Part shown: in pieces, positions 40,156 through 48,225 of the stretch
How the letters are laid out: every line of letters begins with the position of its first letter
How positions within the stretch are numbered: position 1 is the first letter of the stretch
Virus record (IMG/VR): IMGVR_UViG_3300023184_000072
Location: 22,305-86,304 of that record
Length of the DNA stretch: 64,000 bases
From: a virus
Strand: one strand, 5' to 3'
Program-made: the position numbers and the translations under genes
The notes under the pieces: model-generated
Databases searched by the model: none
Told to the model about the DNA's origin: nothing
What the model saw: the letters and a program-made list of their open reading frames with translations, nothing else

Positions 40156-42099
40156 TTATAATGCTGTTGTTGTTGTTGTTGTAGTACAAGGTGTAGAATC
40201 TTTAATATATGCATTGCTAAGAACTAATGTTGATGCATTCATACATCCTGTTGGTTCTGTACCTCCTCCTGTAACTGTTCCAGATATAGGAGCTCCATTA
40301 CAATCAAATCCTGTCCAAGACCCTGATGGAGAATTTCCTTGTACTAAATAATTAATACAATCTACAACAGTTGTGGTTGTAGTGGTAGTTATACAAGAAG
40401 GGAAGTCAACAATCACACTATTAATAATTTGAACTACAACCCATATACCATCGTAATCAATTTGGTAATATCCATCAAGTCCTGCTAATGTACATCCAGT
40501 AGATCCTGCATAAGCTACATCGCCTAATTCTGGATATTCCTGATTCCAATGTACTATATAAGATGAGGTTATTGTACAACTAGCATCTTGTAAACAAGCA
40601 GCAGCATCACATGCATCAACTAAGAAACTACCTGAATCAGGAATAGTGTTAGTACCATTCACCACTGTACCAGTAAATGGATGAGGGATAGCAGCATTAC
40701 ATGTAGTTGATGTAGTAGTTGTAGATGTTGATGATGTTGATGTGCTAGTTGAACTAGAACTAGTAGTTGTTGTTGATGTACAATCAGGACAATAGTTTTG
40801 AACAAATCCTGTACCAAGAGTTGCAATATTTGTTAATTCAGTATATGCATACAATTTAATTTTAATTTGCCAATATTCAAAAAGAGTGTTGCATTCAAAA
40901 TTATCTCTTGTCATTAACATAGGATATTGCCAAGTATATAATCCTGTAGGATATATTTTAAGACTAGGTGCAACAATTGTTCCATTATATTCTATTTGCA
41001 ATCCTGCAACAGGTGTAACACTAAAAATTTCTACATATTCAATTTCACTCCATAAAATAGTTGGAATAAACATACCAGTAATAATTTGAGGGGAAGGAAG
41101 AGGATATGAGAATGGATAATCTAATACACTACATCCATCTTCTACAGTAGCTTGATATTCTGATGATATATTACGTATTGGAGGAGGAACTGAAGTGGTA
41201 GTAGTAGATGTAGTAGAACTTGATGTACTAGTTGTTGTTGATGTAGAACTAGTTGTAGTAGATGTTGTTACTGGATCACAATGTCCAACACGACAATCTA
41301 CTCCCACTGTAATTAATACAAGTGGATCACTAGCAAATCCTTGAGATCCACAAATTTTTATAACTTCATTAGAGAATATTTCTACAGGACCACTAGGATC
41401 GTTGTTACAATCTATGTAAGTTATTATATGAGTATCAACATCTCTATTGTTAAATGTTAAACATTCACATGGATATAATACTGTTGTTGTAGATGTTGTA
41501 GTTGAACTACTAGTAGATGTTGTTGTAGAAGTGCCACAAGGACCATTTGGTGTTACAATCACTGTACCTGGAACTGTAAGAGGACTATCTGTTACAACAC
41601 AAATATTTGTGTCTCCTGGTAATAATACAACAGCTTCTTGTAAATGTGTAATACAATCAGTAATAATTATACCTACTGCTATATCTCCTGTATTATTTAA
41701 TGAGAAGCTTTCACAAGGATTTAATGTAGTAGAAGTGGTTGTTGTAGTTACACAACATACATCTAATGTATTGTATATGTTTGTTATATCATTATTAATA
41801 ATTAATATTTCTGTAGTGATATTATTAACTTGAGTCTGTAATGTAGTTATTTGACCAAGTAATGTACAGATAATTTGATCTATCTTCTGTAATATTACAT
41901 TGAGTGTATCACATGGTTCAGCAATTATACATGGTAGGTTAGGACCATTATAAATAACATTACTAGACAAAATTACATTAGTTCCACATGGATCATTACT
42001 TCCACAACCACTATTAGTGATTGTAGAACTACATCCACAAGGACTATTTAAAACTACATCTGTGCAGCAAGGACTAACTGGTAAATAAGGATATGCCAT
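40156..42099 (-). CDS. Multi-module Thr-linked fibre protein (647 aa)
   Basis: The N-terminal anchor (LPCIIAEPCDTLNVILQKID, then TTEILIINNDITNIYNTLD) parallels that of the 485-residue protein. It is followed by at least five domains separated by Thr/Ser runs. Modules 1 and 2 share one pattern: PCExxxxNN, then ITDC/IDC, then a closing GxC (NPCESFSLNN and YPCECLTFNN). A larger central domain (about 305-440) and Cys-paired end modules (CDAAACLQDASC; NCNGAP-like GFDCNGAP) follow, and the chain ends TTTTTTAL. The beads-on-a-string layout fits a head or tail appendage. The cysteines are unusual for a cytoplasmically assembled phage protein and may bind metal or form disulphides outside the cell. 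Confidence 0.65.
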   Translation of the reverse strand: MAYPYLPVSPCCTDVVLNSPCGCSSTITNSGCGSNDPCGTNVILSSNVIYNGPNLPCIIAEPCDTLNVILQKIDQIICTLLGQITTLQTQVNNITTEILIINNDITNIYNTLDVCCVTTTTTSTTLNPCESFSLNNTGDIAVGIIITDCITHLQEAVVLLPGDTNICVVTDSPLTVPGTVIVTPNGPCGTSTTTSTSSSTTTSTTTVLYPCECLTFNNRDVDTHIITYIDCNNDPSGPVEIFSNEVIKICGSQGFASDPLVLITVGVDCRVGHCDPVTTSTTTSSTSTTTSTSSSTTSTTTTSVPPPIRNISSEYQATVEDGCSVLDYPFSYPLPSPQIITGMFIPTILWSEIEYVEIFSVTPVAGLQIEYNGTIVAPSLKIYPTGLYTWQYPMLMTRDNFECNTLFEYWQIKIKLYAYTELTNIATLGTGFVQNYCPDCTSTTTTSSSSTSTSTSSTSTTTTSTTCNAAIPHPFTGTVVNGTNTIPDSGSFLVDACDAAACLQDASCTITSSYIVHWNQEYPELGDVAYAGSTGCTLAGLDGYYQIDYDGIWVVVQIINSVIVDFPSCITTTTTTTVVDCINYLVQGNSPSGSWTGFDCNGAPISGTVTGGGTEPTGCMNASTLVLSNAYIKDSTPCTTTTTTTAL

Positions 42100-42112
42100 T
42101 TTTTTTAATTTA

Positions 42113-43231
42113 TTAAACTGGTCTGTATTGAATATAGTAACAAGCTGTCACTGGTTGAATATTTGCATGAGGAAGTCCTCCACCATCTGGTCCAGCTACA
42201 TTAGTTATTGTTGCTAAAATATTAGCAGTTCCTGTATTTGTAGTTTGTGTTCCTTTTGTAAAATATTGTCCTGATCCATCATTAGGTATTGCATTATAAG
42301 CATATACTGCAGCATCTGTTATAGTGTGTGTATGTCCTTGATCTATTACTGAAATAGTGTTAGCATGTGTATGTAATGGAATTTGTGTAGATGTAAGTGT
42401 TATTTGATTTGCACCAGCAATATCATAAAGACTATAATTTGGATTAGCAGGACTAATAGCAGGATCTACAATAGGATTAAGTACTCCTCCAGGAACACCA
42501 ACAATAGCACCAACTAGTGCTCTACCTCTTAAATCAGGAGCTACATTACCATTACATAAATATATTTTACTCCAATTTTCTCCTGTAGTTGATGTTAAAT
42601 TTAATCCAGCTCCTTGAGAATCAAAATTAGTTAATGGTCCAAAATATGGAAGTACAGAATAAGGAACCATTCTATTACTAATAAGATTAGCATTACCACT
42701 AGTATTTAAATAGTCTTGAATTAATACATCAAGATCTGCAATAGCTACATATGTATTAGGAAGATCAATTAACAATTGTAGAAATTGAGAATTTAATGCA
42801 CAAAGTTTAGTTATTACAGCTTGTAACACTTGATGTGTTATAGAGTTTCCAGCACCCACTGTAAGACATCCTGTTGTATAAGGAGCTTCTATATCAGCAA
42901 CAACTGCTCCTAATATATCTATTTGTTCTTGAAGATCACAAACAGATTTTATAATAGCTGATAATATTTCATTTAATGTAAATCCTGTACAAGTTGTACA
43001 TGTAGGAAGATTAGCTCTTACAAGATTACAAATAATATTATCATCTATAACTGGTTTAATTCCTACACCATTTAATACTGGAACAAGAAAATTTACAATT
43101 GAAGCTTCTACATGAGATAATGTATCTCCTGTAGTGATTCCTAATTCAGGAACATCTATTCCTGTATATCTAACACATCTGTCAGAGATAATCTCTGTAC
43201 ATCCGTTAAAACAATTTGAGCAATTGGACAT
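42113..43231 (-). CDS. Tail collar-domain protein (372 aa)
   Basis: The C-terminal half has the hallmarks of the phage tail collar family. These are WSKIYLCNG then APDLRGRALVGAI, a His-rich HTHANTISVIDQGHTHTIT segment that in related fibres binds metal in a trimer, and the ending PHANIQPVTACYYIQYRPV. The N-terminus is Cys-rich (MSNCSNCFNGCTEIISDRC) and is followed by helical anchor segments. I place the start at 43231 (MSNCSNC). The longer frame from 43261 would overlap the upstream gene and adds an atypical MYINLFKIKN. It likely forms a trimeric fibre tip next to the Thr-rich appendage proteins. Confidence 0.8.
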   Translation of the reverse strand: MSNCSNCFNGCTEIISDRCVRYTGIDVPELGITTGDTLSHVEASIVNFLVPVLNGVGIKPVIDDNIICNLVRANLPTCTTCTGFTLNEILSAIIKSVCDLQEQIDILGAVVADIEAPYTTGCLTVGAGNSITHQVLQAVITKLCALNSQFLQLLIDLPNTYVAIADLDVLIQDYLNTSGNANLISNRMVPYSVLPYFGPLTNFDSQGAGLNLTSTTGENWSKIYLCNGNVAPDLRGRALVGAIVGVPGGVLNPIVDPAISPANPNYSLYDIAGANQITLTSTQIPLHTHANTISVIDQGHTHTITDAAVYAYNAIPNDGSGQYFTKGTQTTNTGTANILATITNVAGPDGGGLPHANIQPVTACYYIQYRPV

Positions 43232-43251
43232 ATTTTTTATTTTAAAAAGGT

Positions 43252-44358
43252 TTATATACAAATATTTACTGTTGCAATATTACCTACAGGACAACCATTA
43301 TAAATAACAGTACCGTCAGGTTTACTAATTCTAGTCCATGTAACATTTTCATGTGGGAGTACATCAACATCACATGTAACATTATAAGTTATCATTGTAG
43401 GAACTAGTTCAAATTGAATACTACAATGTCCTGGATATGCACTTGCTATATCAATAGCTTGTTGTCCAGAGATAGTCATTTCACTATATCTTGATCCACC
43501 ACTAGGAACTGTTTCTCCAGTCCAAGTACCTCCAGTTAAAGCAGCAGGATAATTTGAATAATCTACACAAGTAAATTTACCTGATTGAGTTTCAACCCCT
43601 GGTCCACCTGCATTTAGATTATTCATTAATGAATCACCTATATATACATTATTACCTGTCACTTCAAAGAATCCTCTATCACATGTATGTGCACTTATTT
43701 GAAATGGACATGGATGATCATAGTTAGATGGAAGTTTATTTAAGTCATTTTGTGAACGAATATATATAGTTTCTATTTTAAGTCCTGTTAGTTTTTGTAT
43801 AATAATATTATTATTTATAGTGGTAGAACTAGTTGTTGTGCTACTACTTGTACTTGTTGTAGAAGTACTACTTGTACTAGTTGTGGTACAACCAGGACAT
43901 AATGTTGTAGAACTAGTAGTTGTAGTACAACGAGGACATAATGTTGTACTAGTAGAACTTGTTGTACTAGTAGTAGGTATATATGGAGGTCTAGGTCTAA
44001 ATGTAGTGGTGGTAGTAGTGGTAGGGTTAGGAACTATTGTAACATTACAAGGAACCTCTTTACAAGGTATTGGTTCATTACATCTACTAACACATCCTAC
44101 AGTAAGACGTATAACTCTACTAGCTATCATGTTTATTGTATATCTACCAGCGTAATTTGGGTTTATATATTTATATTGTAATATTCTTCTATATCCTATT
44201 AACTGAAGAATGTCATCAGCAGGAACAGGTTTGTTCAACATATATGAAATATTGTTGTACAAATTATTACCAAGCTCTGCTAACTTGCAATCTATTTTTC
44301 TAAGTAAAGAAGGAATGTTAGCACATTCTGGACAATTAGTTAATCTTGGTGATAACAT
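43252..44358 (-). CDS. Thr/Ser-linked appendage protein (368 aa)
   Basis: A Cys-containing head domain (about 1-110; LTNCPECANIPSLLRKIDCK, then SRCNEPIPCKEVPCN) is followed by about 70 residues of Thr/Ser linker. The linker is broken by two copies of LCPxCTTTT, at LCPRC and LCPGC. A globular C-terminal domain (about 190-368) contains RGFFEVTGNNVYIGDS and YSEMTISGQQAIDIAS. The tandem CPxC elements within the linker look like a duplicated small unit. The protein probably belongs to the same head or tail decoration as its neighbours. No enzymatic motif is recognised. Confidence 0.6.
   Translation of the reverse strand: MLSPRLTNCPECANIPSLLRKIDCKLAELGNNLYNNISYMLNKPVPADDILQLIGYRRILQYKYINPNYAGRYTINMIASRVIRLTVGCVSRCNEPIPCKEVPCNVTIVPNPTTTTTTTFRPRPPYIPTTSTTSSTSTTLCPRCTTTTSSTTLCPGCTTTSTSSTSTTSTSSSTTTSSTTINNNIIIQKLTGLKIETIYIRSQNDLNKLPSNYDHPCPFQISAHTCDRGFFEVTGNNVYIGDSLMNNLNAGGPGVETQSGKFTCVDYSNYPAALTGGTWTGETVPSGGSRYSEMTISGQQAIDIASAYPGHCSIQFELVPTMITYNVTCDVDVLPHENVTWTRISKPDGTVIYNGCPVGNIATVNICI
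43820..44030 (-). repeat. Thr/Ser tract with LCPxC repeats
   Basis: About 70 codons of almost pure Thr/Ser are interrupted by two near-identical units coding LCPRCTTTT and LCPGCTTTS. This is the longest tract of its kind in the window and the only one with an internal Cys-bearing repeat. Confidence 0.65.
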
Positions 44359-44370
44359 AATATCTATTTT

Positions 44371-44466
44371 TTATTTATTCACTTTAGATGCACAGTGTCC
44401 ACATAACCCATTGGTTAGTTGACATCCACACCCTACATTAGCTCCGCAACCTGAACATTGTGCCAT
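44371..44466 (-). CDS. Cysteine-rich microprotein (31 aa)
   Basis: A 31-codon frame starts MAQCSGCGANVGCGCQL and ends GHCASKVNK. It has seven cysteines: CSGC, CGC, and C-x-x-C near the end (LCGHC). It fits exactly between two structural genes, 2 bases after the stop of one and 12 before the ATG of the next, with no other frame there. The arrangement resembles a minimal zinc-knuckle, and I recall similar QLxNGLC microproteins in other Bacteroidota phages. The role is unknown; a small structural or metal-binding part is possible. Confidence 0.65.
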   Translation of the reverse strand: MAQCSGCGANVGCGCQLTNGLCGHCASKVNK

Positions 44467-44468
44467 AA

Positions 44469-45032
44469 TTAATAAAAGTTTATTAGGTAGTTATTACCAG
44501 AACAACCACAGTTAGATCTTAAGAAACCATCTAACATATTATCTGCTTGAGCATATAATGTATTAGACTCATATTCTGCGCAGTTATTAGCTGCTGCAAT
44601 AGCTCCTTGTATAAAGAAGTTAATTGTATTTAATTGTACACTAGATTGTGTTTTAAGTGCTCTGTCACACTCCATCATATTTAATTGTAAAAACGCATTG
44701 TCAAACTTCTCTTGAAGTCTATCAACACGTAATATTGTTTTCTCTACATAATTCTGATATGCAGGAGCAACAGAATATCTTAATCTATACACTCCATCAG
44801 GGAGTGGTTGATTACAACCAGGATCTGTAATTCCTAAATTAGAAGATGTAAATACATTTAATTGGTTAGGAACAAATGGTAATATTTTAGTTCCGAATCC
44901 TGGTATTTCAATCTCAATAGTAGGTGCAGAGACCACTGGAGGATTAGTAGGATATACAGAAGCATCTGCAACACCAAGAGTATTAACATCGTAGGTAGGT
45001 ACTACTAGTATATCTAATTGTAAGTTTGCCAT
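44469..45032 (-). CDS. Virion structural protein (187 aa)
   Basis: A beta-rich N-terminal half (LQLDILVVPTYDVNTLGVADA, then IEIEIPGFGTKILPF) is followed by an amphipathic helix (ILRVDRLQEKFDNAFLQLNM) and a Cys-containing tail (SNCGCSGNNYLINFY). It starts 18 bases after a hairpin (45050-45090) and precedes the Cys-rich microprotein. Context suggests a head-decoration or connector protein. I know of no family name. Confidence 0.55.
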   Translation of the reverse strand: MANLQLDILVVPTYDVNTLGVADASVYPTNPPVVSAPTIEIEIPGFGTKILPFVPNQLNVFTSSNLGITDPGCNQPLPDGVYRLRYSVAPAYQNYVEKTILRVDRLQEKFDNAFLQLNMMECDRALKTQSSVQLNTINFFIQGAIAAANNCAEYESNTLYAQADNMLDGFLRSNCGCSGNNYLINFY

Positions 45033-45049
45033 GTTTGTTTTAAATAATT

Positions 45050-45090
45050 ATGCCAGAGGAATATGAGATTTATCCTCTTTCCCCTGGCAT
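45050..45090 (-). terminator. Long hairpin between structural genes
   Basis: ATGCCAGAGGA (45050-45060) pairs with TCCTCT (45073-45078) and CTGGCAT (45084-45090), with a small bulge. On the minus strand it is followed by AATTATTT, only a moderate U tract, so partial termination or RNA stabilisation is as likely as full termination. Confidence 0.4.
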
Positions 45091-45120
45091 AGGTTATTAA
45101 TATTTATCTACTGTTTATTC

Positions 45121-46314
45121 TTAAGGAATTTGAGTAGAAGTAGTAGTTGTAGTTGATGGAGCAGCAGTAGAAGTAGTTGTTGTAGTTGTAATACAAGGAA
45201 TACCTTGATCTACTACATCTCCTAAAGCAGCTTCTAAGATTGCTTCAAATGAAGCAGTAAGATCGTAACCACCTTGAGGAACAGCAAGAATCACTGTAGA
45301 ATCTTCCATAATATAATCACCCCATTGGTACTCAGATTTGTTGTACTCATTAAATCTGATATAGAATGTGTTATAGATAGCACCATCAGATACCCAAGAC
45401 TCAAAGTTCTCGTTATATCCATTCATTCTATATAAATGTTTCAAGTAACCAGCTTGGTAGCTGTAGAAGTTTTTCTCTAATTGAGCAATTTCTGCAGATG
45501 TACCAGTAGCATAAGAAGCACGTTGAGTGATGATAGGTTGAGCAACAAAGTTACAAGCATCAGCAACAATAAAGTCAGCAGTGGTAGCAGGACCAGCATA
45601 TACAAAAGTTCTGAAAGACATTCTATCATATTCAAATGGGAACGCTGCAATATCACAAGGTTGTCCATATTGAGTTAATGGTTTTCCTGTAATACGTAAA
45701 ATTGTACCACCTACATTTTCAAATGTAAAGAATGTGTTGAAGCTAATGTTATCAGGGTTGTTACCTGGAGCAGCTTGTCTTAATTTAGCAATCAATAAGT
45801 CAATGATAGTGTTATCACTTACATCATCACATGGATTATCTGCACAGTTACAACAAGGAGCTTGTATAGTTACTGAACGTGTAAATCCATTAAAATACAA
45901 TGTATCAATGTAAGAAGAGTGAGCACGTAAAGTTAACGTGATACTTTCTCCACATTGTACAGTGAAATTAGTTACATCTGTAATTTGATTAGCAGCAGTT
46001 GGACATCCTGATACTTTGTACCATTCTGTTACATTAGAGTTTTTTGCTATAATAGTTTCAGCACTACCTGTTAATACTGTACTAGCAACACCAATTTTGT
46101 CAGATCTTTTTGATCCTTGAAGATAAGTGTTTGTTCTACCTTGAGCTATGTAAAAGTACGGAGCACTTTTGATAGTGGTACTAGTTACAGTAGCATACAA
46201 GTTGTTAAAGATTCCCACAGTACCTGCAGTTAGGTTTTGTGTTGAGCCAGAGCTAGGGACAGCATCCTGCCCTACTGGAACCACGAATAACGTGGTTAAT
46301 GAAAAATCAGCCAT
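45121..46314 (-). CDS. Virion structural protein with Thr-rich tail (397 aa)
   Basis: The protein begins MADFSLTTLFVVPVGQDAVP and is beta-rich, with VTNFTVQCGESITLTLRAHS and a CCNCADNPCDD cluster at about 149-159. The body ends with QGIPCITTTTTTSTAAPSTT and a short Thr tail. It follows the capsid and two further head proteins, so a head-fibre or decoration role is the best guess. The Thr tail links it to the appendage set downstream. Confidence 0.6.
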   Translation of the reverse strand: MADFSLTTLFVVPVGQDAVPSSGSTQNLTAGTVGIFNNLYATVTSTTIKSAPYFYIAQGRTNTYLQGSKRSDKIGVASTVLTGSAETIIAKNSNVTEWYKVSGCPTAANQITDVTNFTVQCGESITLTLRAHSSYIDTLYFNGFTRSVTIQAPCCNCADNPCDDVSDNTIIDLLIAKLRQAAPGNNPDNISFNTFFTFENVGGTILRITGKPLTQYGQPCDIAAFPFEYDRMSFRTFVYAGPATTADFIVADACNFVAQPIITQRASYATGTSAEIAQLEKNFYSYQAGYLKHLYRMNGYNENFESWVSDGAIYNTFYIRFNEYNKSEYQWGDYIMEDSTVILAVPQGGYDLTASFEAILEAALGDVVDQGIPCITTTTTTSTAAPSTTTTTSTQIP

Positions 46315-46339
46315 TTTGTTTATTTATTAAGTTAATAGT

Positions 46340-47071
46340 TTATTCGTTTGTTTGTATTCTGTAAGCTGCACTTTGTACAGCAGATTGATTTTCAGTATAC
46401 ATTGCTAAGTTTTGAACTGTTAAATCTAAAAGTTCATCTTCTAGATATGTTTCAAGTTCACAATCAGCATCATATGATGGCTCTCCATCCATCATGATAT
46501 ACCCTGTTTTATTTATATACACTGGGTATCTCATGTACATAATCTGTATATTCTTAGGTGTGAATGTACCATCTGTGAATATACTGATTTCATCTGATGC
46601 TAAGAAGTTAAATGTTTCTTGGTATTCAAATGAAGGTTTATAATGATCATTGTTTAATATAAACTGAAGATCACCATGTTTAGCAAGATCTCGATTAATC
46701 CAAATCTTTCTATCTTTACATCTTCCTTTGTCTGCTAGAACATAACTATCTACATAGAACATATATCTTGGCTCAAGTAGATGAACATTAGCAGCCCATT
46801 GGTTTAGATCAGCATCTTTAAGCGTTAATATTAAAGGTTGATGATTATAATTCATTACAAGACTCTGTAAGTCTTCATAACGTTTTTTAAATGAATCAAG
46901 CCCTAACTGATTAGCAGAACTAATTCCATCAACTTTTTGTTTTATCAACTTAATCTGAGCTTCATTCAGAGCTAAGATTTTGTCTTCTAATTGAATCTGT
47001 TGATGCTCATTAGTTGATAGCTTATTCAATCTTTGGTCAATCTTGTATAATAAACTATCTACTTGTATCAT
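46340..47071 (-). CDS. Conserved structural protein near the capsid gene (243 aa)
   Basis: An N-terminal coiled coil (about 1-75; LLYKIDQRLNKLSTNEHQQI, then EAQIKLIKQKVDGISSANQL) is followed by a beta domain with LEPRYMFYVDSYVLADKGRC and IQIMYMRYPVYINKTGYIMM. It ends with a helix (LEDELLDLTVQNLAMYTE). This coiled-coil plus beta layout, two genes after the capsid protein, fits a connector or head-associated protein. No motif gives a function. Confidence 0.55.
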   Translation of the reverse strand: MIQVDSLLYKIDQRLNKLSTNEHQQIQLEDKILALNEAQIKLIKQKVDGISSANQLGLDSFKKRYEDLQSLVMNYNHQPLILTLKDADLNQWAANVHLLEPRYMFYVDSYVLADKGRCKDRKIWINRDLAKHGDLQFILNNDHYKPSFEYQETFNFLASDEISIFTDGTFTPKNIQIMYMRYPVYINKTGYIMMDGEPSYDADCELETYLEDELLDLTVQNLAMYTENQSAVQSAAYRIQTNE

Positions 47072-47099
47072 ATGCTTTTATATTTTTAAAACTAGCCTC

Positions 47100-48068
47100 T
47101 TAAATAGAAGCTAGTTTTTTAGTTTTTAATTTACCTTCTAATGTCAATAACTCATCTTGGTTATCATCATCTGCAAGGAATTTAATTAAATCATCTTCAT
47201 CTTTAGCTATTTCAAACTCACCTTCATAAACCTTACCGTTAGGTTTGATTCTATAAACTGAATGTGCTACAGCTTGTTTTACTAAATCTTTAATATGGAG
47301 TAAGGCTTCTTTCATATCAGCAAATCTATTAAAAACTTCAACTGGATTCAATCCTGAATATTTACCATTCTTGAATTCTGTTTGTTTCAATACATTATCT
47401 ACTAAGTTGTATACCACTTCTTCTTTTGAATCTTCTGAAACTGGAAGTCCTAAAAGTCTTGCAACTTTACGTTTCTTCTCAGGAGTCATACTATCAAACT
47501 TAACAATTGCTTTATTAATTAATTGTTTTTTCTTGAAGATCACTGCATTCTCTATCTCATCATCAACAACATAAAATTGTGTATCTGCTGGATATTCTCC
47601 TCTTTCCCAAGATTGGTAAGAAGATGCAATTGTTGGATGTACTCTCAACCATGAAAAGGCTATCTCTTGAAAAGGAACTGATAGATCAAAATAATTATCA
47701 CCATCTAATAACTTTACTGCTTGTACGTGTGTTTGGTCATCTGTTGAAGTTGATAATCCATAGTTCCAGAATTTAGAACGTGGACCAAGATCGATATCAC
47801 CAATCTCATCTTCAAGTCTTTTTTTAAGATTAGTCACTCTTTCAATTTCCAATTCTTTTTCAAGTGGATCTTGAATACGTTTAATGTAAGTAGCATCTGG
47901 ATCTAATCCTGTTCTATACTTACCATCTAATTCTTTGTAAGGATATTTAAAAACTCCTGTACCAGGAATTCTTGTCATACCTTTTTGCGATAATCCACTA
48001 TCCATTGTTTGAAGTTGTGAATTGTTGTACTCACGTTTTATCGTAGAGATTTTACCTGTCTTACCCAT
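47100..48068 (-). CDS. Structural protein following the capsid gene (322 aa)
   Basis: A charged, mostly helical protein. Recognisable stretches include TRIPGTGVFKYPYKELDGKY near the start, SVPFQEIAFSWLRVHPTI near 130, and MTPEKKRKVARLLGLPVSED near 195, which looks like a small helical DNA- or protein-binding fold. The gene stands directly after the capsid gene and a 157-base gap with a GC-rich hairpin. Such a protein is conserved behind the capsid in crAss-like phages, as far as I recall. Function unknown. Confidence 0.55.
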   Translation of the reverse strand: MGKTGKISTIKREYNNSQLQTMDSGLSQKGMTRIPGTGVFKYPYKELDGKYRTGLDPDATYIKRIQDPLEKELEIERVTNLKKRLEDEIGDIDLGPRSKFWNYGLSTSTDDQTHVQAVKLLDGDNYFDLSVPFQEIAFSWLRVHPTIASSYQSWERGEYPADTQFYVVDDEIENAVIFKKKQLINKAIVKFDSMTPEKKRKVARLLGLPVSEDSKEEVVYNLVDNVLKQTEFKNGKYSGLNPVEVFNRFADMKEALLHIKDLVKQAVAHSVYRIKPNGKVYEGEFEIAKDEDDLIKFLADDDNQDELLTLEGKLKTKKLASI

Positions 48069-48173
48069 ATGTAGTTAATTTAATAATTTGGTTTATTTTA
48101 GTAGAGTGTTCCAATTGAATGGAATGCAATACAGACATGAAGTCTAGTATTCATCACTCTGGGGTTGAGAATC

Positions 48174-48206
48174 ATCCCCTCTAGGAGGGAGAGGAGGTGA
48201 GGGGAT
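48174..48206 (-). other. GC-rich hairpin after the capsid gene
   Basis: ATCCCCTC (48174-48181) pairs perfectly with GAGGGGAT (48199-48206), enclosing a purine-rich loop. It lies 20 bases past the capsid stop. The T run (TTTTT) is on the plus-strand side, so on the coding strand it is not a classical terminator. It may protect the 3' end of an abundant capsid mRNA. Confidence 0.45.
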
Positions 48207-48225
48207 TTTTCTCGAATTCTTATTC

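Noticed and set aside
43820-44155. Plus-strand frame rich in Val and Leu
   Set aside because: It is the antisense shadow of the Thr/Ser codon tract in the 368-residue gene.
38381-46314. Repeated short units that at first look like a CRISPR or tandem repeat array
   Set aside because: The units are Thr/Ser codon runs inside open frames, with no regular spacer and repeat lengths.
38381-46314. Diversity-generating retroelement acting on the fibre genes
   Set aside because: No reverse transcriptase gene or template/variable repeat pair was seen in the window.
48174-48206. Hairpin after the capsid gene as a terminator
   Set aside because: The T run is on the wrong strand for the capsid transcript, so it is listed only as a hairpin.
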